The translations under genes were made by a program, and so were the position numbers. From assembly GCF_014696435.1 (NCBI RefSeq), contig NZ_JACJQG010000060.1, positions 1-60,146 on the forward strand: a stretch of DNA of 60,146 bases, read 5' to 3'. Position 1 is the stretch's first letter. The number at the start of each line of letters is the position of its first letter. Positions 44,956-51,703 of the stretch are shown in pieces. The notes beneath the pieces were generated by a model. It was not told where the DNA came from. It did not search any database and saw only the letters and a program-made list of their open reading frames with translations. The stretch is from Calothrix anomala FACHB-343. GTDB taxonomy: Bacteria > Cyanobacteriota > Cyanobacteriia > Cyanobacteriales > Nostocaceae.

Positions 44956-45260
44956 TTCTTCAGGTTCACAACAGCTTTAGTAAATCCCAAAATATCAATA
45001 TCTATTTATACCAGCTAATTACTTAATATATTCTTCTCAAGTACATATTATGTATTTTTACTTGATACTATGATAAAGTATTATATATTTATTGTAAAAA
45101 TTACCTTAGTTTAAAATGTCTTAACAAATACGGTAAAATTAAGGAGATATCTAGATTAACAAAAATATATTACTTTGTCTAATTGAGAAGTATCTGTGGT
45201 CAGTAAATCATAACTTGAATTCATCCGGTCAAATAGTAAAAAACAATACAATAAAAAATC
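44956..45260. other. Non-coding gap before the tyrosine autokinase gene
   Basis: Nothing is encoded in these 305 bp on either strand. The DNA is very AT-rich, with AAGGAG near 45140. It probably holds a separate promoter for the kinase. Confidence 0.45.
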
Positions 45261-47489
45261 ATGGAATCTAGAGAATCTATTGATTTGGATTTAAAAATTT
45301 ATCTCTATCTCTTGAGAAGAAGATGGATATCAATCACGAGTATTTTTTTAGGGACAGTTTCTCTAAGTATTCTGGCAACAACTTTATTAAAGCCTACCTA
45401 TGAATCATCGGGAAAATTATGGTTCCGCATACCTTCTTTTAAAACCATAGGTACTAATCTGTTACCTAATAGTAATGAAGGTGGTGCAGCAGGAGATTTG
45501 AAAAGTTTAGTCTCTACACAAAATCCCATTAGCACCCAAGTAGAAGTAATTTCTTCGCCGCCTTTGTTGGAAAAAGTCATCAATAAATTAGCATTAACCA
45601 ACATAAAAGGCGAACCCCTGACAGTTGAGGAACTACAAGAGAAACTGACGCTAAAAATAATTGGTGGGACAGATGTATTAGAGATTACTTATCAAAGTAA
45701 CGATCCCAAACAAGCGGCAGCAGTTGTCAATGCATTAATGAATATTTATGTAGACAACGATATTGTTACAAATCGTGAGGAAGCGGAAGCAACACGTAAA
45801 TTTATGGAAAGGCAGCTACCGCAAACTCAAGCTGCTGTTAATCATGCAGAAGCTGTACTGCGTAAATTTAGAGAGCAGAATAATATTGTTGATTTAGCAG
45901 AAGAAACAAGGACATCAGTTGGTGTTATTACCAATATAGATAATGAAATTAATGCTGTTAAGGCTCAACTTGCCGATCTAGTCGCGCAAAAAAATGAATT
46001 ACGTCAGCAACTGGGCTTAACTACTCAACAAGCGATCGCTGTTACAACCCTGAGTCAATCGCCAGCTGTGCAAGGAATTCTCTCACAGTTGCAAGAACTA
46101 GAGCGACAGTTAGCTAACGAACGCAGTCGGTTTACCGATGATAACCCGATAATTGTCAGTCTGGAAGCCAAAAAAGATAATTTAAACAATTTACTACAAC
46201 TACAAATTGCCAAAACGGTTGGTGTGGGACAGAAATTGCAGTTTTCACCCAGACTATTGCAACTTGGAGAAGTCAGACAAAACCTCATCAATAACTTCTT
46301 ACAATTAGAGTTGCAAAGCACTGGCTTAAATCAAAGACTTAATTCTTTGTTTAATACTCGTTCGTCCCATGAAAAAAGGATGGAAATCCTGCCAAAATTA
46401 GCACAGCAACAGCGTCAATTAGAGCGAAAAGTTGAAGTTGCTGAATCAACCTATCAAACTTTATTGAAAAAAGTTCAAGAATTGCAAGTAGCGGAAAACG
46501 CTAATACAGCGAATGCGAGGATCATTGCGCGAGGTTCGGTTCCCGAAGAACCATTAGCAGCTAAAAAAATGCTGGTATTAGTAATAGGCGCAATGTTTGG
46601 TTTATTCTTGGCTACTAGTACGATTCTGTTATTAGAAATCAAAGATAAATCTCTCAAAACACTGGATAAAGTTAAAGAAGTATTTAACGGCTATACATTA
46701 TTAGGTATTATTCCTCTATTACCTCAAAAGACGCCATCCCGCAGACGCGATGGAGAATATCAGATTCCCACAATTGCAGTTAGAGATACACCAGACTCTC
46801 TAACTAGCGAAATTTATCGGATGATTCAAGCTAATCTGAAATTTTTGAGTTCCGATAAACTGCTAAAAACAATCGTTGTTACTAGTGCAGTTGCTAAGGA
46901 AGGTAAGTCCACTGTTTCCGCAAACTTAGCAGCAGCGATCGCTCAATTAGGCCGTCGAGTTTTACTAATTGACGCAGACATGCGGGTGTCTTCACAACAT
47001 CATATTTGGGGAATTACTAGTGCAGCAGGTTTAAGTGAAGTTTTGGTAGGTCATTTAGATGTGAGATTTGCTGTCAAGAAGGTGATGGATCATCTTGATG
47101 TCTTAACTGCTGGAGTCAGACCTCCCAATCCCCTAGCTTTGTTAGATTCCAAGCGCATGGCATCATTAATTAAAGAACTTTCATCACAGTATGATTATGT
47201 AATCATTGATGCTCCTCCGGCACTGCTGGCTGCTGATGCACTAACTTTAAGCAAAATGTCTGATGGAATTTTGTTAGTAGCAAGACCAGGAGTGATTGAT
47301 TCTAACAGTGCATTAGCTGCACGCGAGATGTTAGAGAAAGCTAATCATCATGTCTTAGGTTTAGTCATCAATGGTGTTAACGAGCAAAATGAACCTAGCA
47401 ATTATTTCTACCATGCTTCAGAATATTTCGGTTCGGCTTCTTCCCAAGCTGTACTATATGAGTCTCCTGAAATAAGTAGACATAATTAA
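45261..47489 (+). CDS. Polysaccharide co-polymerase / tyrosine autokinase (Wzc-like)
   Basis: 742 aa. An N-terminal Wzz domain with two membrane helices (near residues 20-40 and 438-458) encloses a periplasmic coiled coil. The C-terminal cytoplasmic BY-kinase has Walker A AVAKEGKST (about 544-552), Walker A' LLIDADMR and Walker B VIIDAPP. The tail carries a few tyrosines (NYFYHASEYF) as autophosphorylation sites. It controls chain length and export. No Wzb phosphatase or Wza-like outer-membrane exporter is in the window, so these must lie elsewhere. Confidence 0.93.
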   Translation: MESRESIDLDLKIYLYLLRRRWISITSIFLGTVSLSILATTLLKPTYESSGKLWFRIPSFKTIGTNLLPNSNEGGAAGDLKSLVSTQNPISTQVEVISSPPLLEKVINKLALTNIKGEPLTVEELQEKLTLKIIGGTDVLEITYQSNDPKQAAAVVNALMNIYVDNDIVTNREEAEATRKFMERQLPQTQAAVNHAEAVLRKFREQNNIVDLAEETRTSVGVITNIDNEINAVKAQLADLVAQKNELRQQLGLTTQQAIAVTTLSQSPAVQGILSQLQELERQLANERSRFTDDNPIIVSLEAKKDNLNNLLQLQIAKTVGVGQKLQFSPRLLQLGEVRQNLINNFLQLELQSTGLNQRLNSLFNTRSSHEKRMEILPKLAQQQRQLERKVEVAESTYQTLLKKVQELQVAENANTANARIIARGSVPEEPLAAKKMLVLVIGAMFGLFLATSTILLLEIKDKSLKTLDKVKEVFNGYTLLGIIPLLPQKTPSRRRDGEYQIPTIAVRDTPDSLTSEIYRMIQANLKFLSSDKLLKTIVVTSAVAKEGKSTVSANLAAAIAQLGRRVLLIDADMRVSSQHHIWGITSAAGLSEVLVGHLDVRFAVKKVMDHLDVLTAGVRPPNPLALLDSKRMASLIKELSSQYDYVIIDAPPALLAADALTLSKMSDGILLVARPGVIDSNSALAAREMLEKANHHVLGLVINGVNEQNEPSNYFYHASEYFGSASSQAVLYESPEISRHN

Positions 47490-47503
47490 ACAGTACATCT
47501 GCA

Positions 47504-48463
47504 TTAATGACATTGTTGATACAAAGATAATAAAGTACATTCCCACACAAGACGCGGCTGGGCGTAGCAAAGTAAAGCTTTACGCGCTTTGTCTAGTTGT
47601 TTGATTATCTCTTTTTTATACGATTGTTGCCAGTATATTTGCTGAAGATAATCAACTAACCATAGCTGTGCTTCTGTATCTAAATCCTTATCAATTGTTT
47701 TTGCTAACTCCAGCGCTTGACGGTAAGATGCAGGTGCTTTTTTCACAGCTTCTAGTAACTCAGGGGGGATAGATTGGAGTTGCTGATAAGATGCGATCGC
47801 ACTTCCCGCACTACCTGCGGCTATACTCAACAATGGGGGATTTTGCAAAACCTCTGAATGACCGGATTGAGTTAGTACCTCAGCTAAAACAGACTCATCC
47901 AAGCGAGAAAAAGGGATGCGTTGACAGCGTGACACCAATGTTGGTAACACAGAGTCAGGTGTAGGTGCAATTAAAATCAAAGTCGCCTGTCCTGGTTCCT
48001 CCAAAGTTTTTAGTAACGCATTCGCTGCTGCTTCCGCCATAGTTTCTGCTTGTTCCAGCACGACAATATTTCTTGGTGCTTCCAAAGGCGGACGACCAAG
48101 AAATTCTGTAATTTGGCGAATTTGCTCTAACCTAATGACAGGCGGTGCTTTCCGCTTCACACCCTTCTCACCTGCTTCTTTAGCTGTGAGTAACTGTCCT
48201 TGATATTGGTAAGTCGGTTCTACCCACAATACATCTGGGTGGTTACCTTGCAGCAAGCGATTATGTAAAGACGAAATTAATTTTGTCTCTACAAAACTCG
48301 CAAATAAAAATTCAATAAAGCACCGCGCTGCTAAACTCCGTCCCACCCCATCCGGCCCCACAAATAGATAAGCCGGTGCGACGCGATTTTGTTTCACCGC
48401 CTGAGTTAATAATTCTATGGCTTGTTGCTGTCCTAAAAGTGGTTGAAATGGGGCATGGGGCAT
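47504..48463 (-). CDS. holB: DNA polymerase III delta' subunit
   Basis: Clamp-loader AAA+ subunit. It has FVGPDGVGRSLAARCF (a Walker-A-like loop lacking the usual GKT), LEQAETMAEAAANALLKTLEEP with the SRC-like VSRCQRIPF, and a helical C-terminus. The N-terminus PLLGQQQAIELL is normal, but everything before it is translated from a TGCCCCA heptamer array. ATG 48463 is the nearest in-frame start; ATGs at 48484 and 48505 are also in frame, and none has a good ribosome site. The native start seems to have been replaced by the repeat. It is downstream of tmk, as in many bacteria. Confidence 0.88.
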   Translation of the reverse strand: MPHAPFQPLLGQQQAIELLTQAVKQNRVAPAYLFVGPDGVGRSLAARCFIEFLFASFVETKLISSLHNRLLQGNHPDVLWVEPTYQYQGQLLTAKEAGEKGVKRKAPPVIRLEQIRQITEFLGRPPLEAPRNIVVLEQAETMAEAAANALLKTLEEPGQATLILIAPTPDSVLPTLVSRCQRIPFSRLDESVLAEVLTQSGHSEVLQNPPLLSIAAGSAGSAIASYQQLQSIPPELLEAVKKAPASYRQALELAKTIDKDLDTEAQLWLVDYLQQIYWQQSYKKEIIKQLDKARKALLCYAQPRLVWECTLLSLYQQCH

Positions 48464-48515
48464 GGGGCATGGGGCATGGGGCATTGGGCATTGGGCATTG
48501 GGCATGGGGCATTGG
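48448..48515. repeat. TGCCCCA/TGCCCAA heptamer array at the holB start
   Basis: Nine or more heptamers (ATGGGGC/ATTGGGC on the plus strand) run into the 5' end of holB. Successive units place ATG in each of the three frames. Confidence 0.88.
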
Positions 48516-48555
48516 AAATTTGTTATTTATCTTCCTAGCCCCTAGTCTCTAGCCT

Positions 48556-49140
48556 CTATCCTAGCAATAGGCGATCGCGTAAAATGCCTTGAATGGTTTG
48601 GTGTACAATTTCCTGACTTAAACTGCCATCGATGCGGATAATTCTTTCGGGAAAAGCTGCGGCTAAATCTGCGTATCCTTGCTGTACGCGCTGGTGAAAA
48701 GCGATGGTTTCTTGTTCAATTCGGTCTAAAGCTGCTTCTGTGCCACGTTTGCGAGCTAGTCCGACTTCTACATCCACATCTAACCAGATAGTCAAATCGC
48801 TTTGTAAACCCCCAGTAGCAATATAATTTAGCTGGTCAATTAAACTCATATTTAATCGCCGACCGTAACCTTGATAGGCAATAGTCGATTCAACATAGCG
48901 ATCGCATAAAATATACTTACCCTGGGCTAAATAGGGTTTAAGTTCTTGTTCCACATGTTGCGCTCTATCAGCAGCATATAACAATAATTCTGTTACCTCT
49001 GCGATCGGTTTATTATCAGCCTTTTCTAACAACAAGCGGCGCAAATCTAAACCTAATTCTGTTCCTCCTGGTTCTCGCGTCAAGAATACGGAAATACCCA
49101 TATTTTCCAACCAAGCTTGACAAAGCTGCATTTGGCTTGT
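48556..49140 (-). CDS. tmk: Thymidylate kinase, exon 2
   Basis: Phosphorylates dTMP to dTDP, essential for DNA synthesis. This exon codes residues 17-210 of the spliced protein, beginning TSQMQLCQAWL directly after the P-loop glycine-lysine. It has the LID and DRY-type motifs (TREPGGT, CDRYVESTIAYQGYGR, LARKRG). Exon 1 is 51536-51583, and the intervening 2395 nt are a group II intron. Joined, the 633-nt gene encodes a full-length Tmk. An open frame running from intron into exon 2 (start 49245) is not the real N-terminus. It is followed by holB. Confidence 0.92.
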   Translation of the reverse strand, partial: TSQMQLCQAWLENMGISVFLTREPGGTELGLDLRRLLLEKADNKPIAEVTELLLYAADRAQHVEQELKPYLAQGKYILCDRYVESTIAYQGYGRRLNMSLIDQLNYIATGGLQSDLTIWLDVDVEVGLARKRGTEAALDRIEQETIAFHQRVQQGYADLAAAFPERIIRIDGSLSQEIVHQTIQGILRDRLLLG

Positions 49141-51535
49141 ATTAAACTCAGCGAAATTGTCACCAATTCCACTGGTCTTCAAAACCGGACGTGAAACTTT
49201 CGCTTCATCCGGCTCCTCAGTGACTTGGCGTTTTGTCATACGCACCTCAGACTACCATCGTTGGCTGTCTTTGTGTCGTGGCAATGCCTGTGCAGGAGTT
49301 GATGATTGTTGTAGTCATCCTTTCCACCTTGCGATTTCGGGATGATATGGTCAATTTCCAGCACATCGCTTTCGCGGAAGTATAATTCGCAGTGGGCACA
49401 TTTCCCTTTTTGCTTTTTCAGGAGTTTTGTTATCCTGGTGGGCATTTCTGGGCTGTTTCCCATTCTTGTACTCCAGTAAACTAGATTTCCATCGTATGGA
49501 GATGCTTCGCCTTGAACTTTAACATGACGGATAATTGGAGTAGTGTCATGTCTGAATAGGCGACAATATTCCTCTCCTTTTTTGGTTGCGAAAACCCAGC
49601 TAAAGCTGCCTATGGGTAGCCAGTATTTTTTGAGTACCCATTCCGCACTTTTCTTTGAATGTCGGCGGTTTGCCCAAGCTCTCAGTTTCAGATACATGAG
49701 GTTGTCAATTTCCGAGTAAGTATCCTTGCTTACTACGGTCGCATAGTAATTTGCCCATCCCCTAATAATCGGGTTTAGTTTATTAATCAGTGCCTCTTGA
49801 GGTGCTGATTTATGGCTTTCAATAATACTAGCGATTTGGTCATAATGTACCTTTTGCTTTTCCTTGCTTGGAGTAATGATTGTTTTAAAGCCAAGTTTAG
49901 AGTGTGTTTTGCCTACGGCGAACTGCCGTATGTTGAAACCAAGAAAGTCGAATCCTGGCTCTTCTCCCAGATACTTGTTGAGAGTATGGGTTAGTCTTGT
50001 TTTGCTTGGCTTTAATTCCAAACCCATGTCATGTAACCACTCCGAGATAATTTCTCGACATCTTTGGACTACGGTTATGTCTTCATGAAGAATCACGAAG
50101 TCATCGGCGTAGCGAATTAGGCTGAGGGAGTATCTTTTGTCCCTTTTGCTTTGTTGCCGTCCGTAGGTATTTTTCATATCTAACGTTTCGGCAAATTGTT
50201 TAATTCGCTCTTCCATTCCGTGGAGGGCTATATTTGCCAATAATGGAGAAATTACTCCACCTTGTGGCGTTCCCTCAGTTGTTGGAAACAACTGCTCAGA
50301 ATCTATAACACCTGTCTTTAACCATGCCCGGATTTGTCGGCGTAAGCTAGGGAAGGTGTTTAATTTTCTCAGCAATGCTTTATGGTTAATACGGTCGAAG
50401 CACTTGGCAATGTCAGCATCCAAGACGAACTTGGGTTTTTGCTTAATTGACCCGAAGACTGCTTCAACAGCATCATGACACGAGCGTCCAGGTCTGAACC
50501 CGTATGAGTTAGGTTCAAATCGCGCTTCCCATTCTGGCTCAAGAGCCATCTTGACAAGTGCTTGCAAGGCGCGGTCGTTCATTGTAGGTATTCCCAAAGG
50601 TCGTTTTTCGTCTTTACCAGGTTTTGGAATCCATACTCGTCTGGTAGGTTTGACCTTTGTACCCAGTTGCATTTTATCAGTTAGCTCCAGACGTTGCTTT
50701 GGGGTCAGTGATTTAACACCATCCACACCTGCCGTCTTTTTGCCTTGATTATCCTGGGTAACTCTACGAACCGCTAAAGCTTTGGCGTACCAGGACTTCA
50801 TTAACAGCTTTTGGAGTCTGCGAAATGTTTTTACATCACCACGCTTCGAGGCTTGATAAATTCTCTTTTGGAGCTTATACACCCGACGCTCTAGCTTTCG
50901 CCAGTTAATCTTGTGCCATTCCACCGTAGTCTTTAAACTCGTCTTAGACATTTTAACCCTTTAGTTGAGACTTTATCTTCCAAATCACCGTGAATCTGTC
51001 TGCATATCCTGGGCATTACCCCAGGCTTTCGCTTCTGACTCAATCTTTCCTGCTCGCAGTATCCGGTTAGCACCTACTCAAGACATCGACCTTCCTGAGA
51101 ACATACGAGAGGTTACTTCGTTCCGAATGACCATACTATGTACCTTTAGAGTGACGCTATTCGCCGGGTTTATCGGAAGTGCAAGTTGGTCAAGGAAAAA
51201 ACTGCCAACTCCTTATCCTTTGCCTTTTGGCTTCAGCGTATCAGCCTTATTTCGCTGATTAGGTTTAACGACGATTCAGACACGTCTTCAAGCTGTTGCT
51301 TTACTCATGGGTACTTTGCTCGGCGGTTACTGAGGGATTGGGCTTTCAGTACTTTCGCTTTTCATCCCCGCTTCAGGCGTTGATGGCTAGTCTTGAACCT
51401 GGGGGAAGTGCTTTCACCGCTGCACCTGCGGGATAGGACTCACACCTACATGGTCATTCAGTTGTCAAGGTTCTGAACCTTGCGGCTAATCCTCCAAACC
51501 CTTACGGGTTGTGGTTTCTAGCCAACGAATCGCAC
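49141..51535 (-). mobile_element. Complete group II intron in tmk
   Basis: 2395 nt, read on the minus strand. The 5' end is GTGCG at 51535, the standard group II start, right after exon codon AAG. The 3' end is ..GAGTTTAAT at 49141. Domain V (49181-49215) folds GAGCCGGATGAA against CCGGTTTT with the GAAA/AGTTTC arms. Domain VI (about 49145-49180) forms an 11-bp stem with a GTGA loop and an unpaired A at 49148, eight nt from the 3' end, the expected branch point. The protein gene lies in domain IV. Ends, domain V/VI and IEP all look intact, so it should splice. Confidence 0.9.
49236..50951 (-). CDS. ltrA: Group II intron reverse transcriptase/maturase with HNH domain
   Basis: 571 aa intron-encoded protein. 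RT motifs include the catalytic YADD (281-284), GYRP-like GFRPGRSCHDAV (151-162) and TPQGGVISPLLANI (228-241). A maturase X domain follows (GWANYY, about 390-450), and the last 54 residues form an HNH endonuclease (CAHC at 518-521, then IDHIIPKSQGG and HRHCHD). It promotes splicing and retrohoming. The ORF ends just upstream of domain V, as expected for a gene in domain IV. The frame is uninterrupted. Confidence 0.95.
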   Translation of the reverse strand: MSKTSLKTTVEWHKINWRKLERRVYKLQKRIYQASKRGDVKTFRRLQKLLMKSWYAKALAVRRVTQDNQGKKTAGVDGVKSLTPKQRLELTDKMQLGTKVKPTRRVWIPKPGKDEKRPLGIPTMNDRALQALVKMALEPEWEARFEPNSYGFRPGRSCHDAVEAVFGSIKQKPKFVLDADIAKCFDRINHKALLRKLNTFPSLRRQIRAWLKTGVIDSEQLFPTTEGTPQGGVISPLLANIALHGMEERIKQFAETLDMKNTYGRQQSKRDKRYSLSLIRYADDFVILHEDITVVQRCREIISEWLHDMGLELKPSKTRLTHTLNKYLGEEPGFDFLGFNIRQFAVGKTHSKLGFKTIITPSKEKQKVHYDQIASIIESHKSAPQEALINKLNPIIRGWANYYATVVSKDTYSEIDNLMYLKLRAWANRRHSKKSAEWVLKKYWLPIGSFSWVFATKKGEEYCRLFRHDTTPIIRHVKVQGEASPYDGNLVYWSTRMGNSPEMPTRITKLLKKQKGKCAHCELYFRESDVLEIDHIIPKSQGGKDDYNNHQLLHRHCHDTKTANDGSLRCV

Positions 51536-51583
51536 CTTCCCGCAGCCTTCCACCCCTTCAAATACAATTAATTTGCCACTCAT
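51536..51583 (-). CDS. tmk: Thymidylate kinase, exon 1
   Basis: 48 nt encoding MSGKLIVFEGVEGCGK, the start of Tmk up to the P-loop glycine-lysine. The intron is inserted directly after the lysine codon AAG, and exon 2 resumes with the threonine-serine of the Walker A motif (GKTS). The exon is too short to be found by normal gene calling. Upstream is a short gap to the divergent permease-kinase gene. Confidence 0.9.
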
Positions 51584-51703
51584 GCTGTTAATAAACTTTT
51601 TTGCTGACGTTTTATTACGCTAACAGCTTCTAAGTACTTTTGCTCCCGGATAAATGGGAACTCTAGATAGTGAAAGAACTAGATTATTCCCAATTCTGTC
51701 ATC

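Noticed and set aside
49141-49245. N-terminus MRMTKRQVTEE... for thymidylate kinase
   Set aside because: This is a read-through of intron domains V/VI into exon 2; the true N-terminus is exon 1 at 51536-51583.
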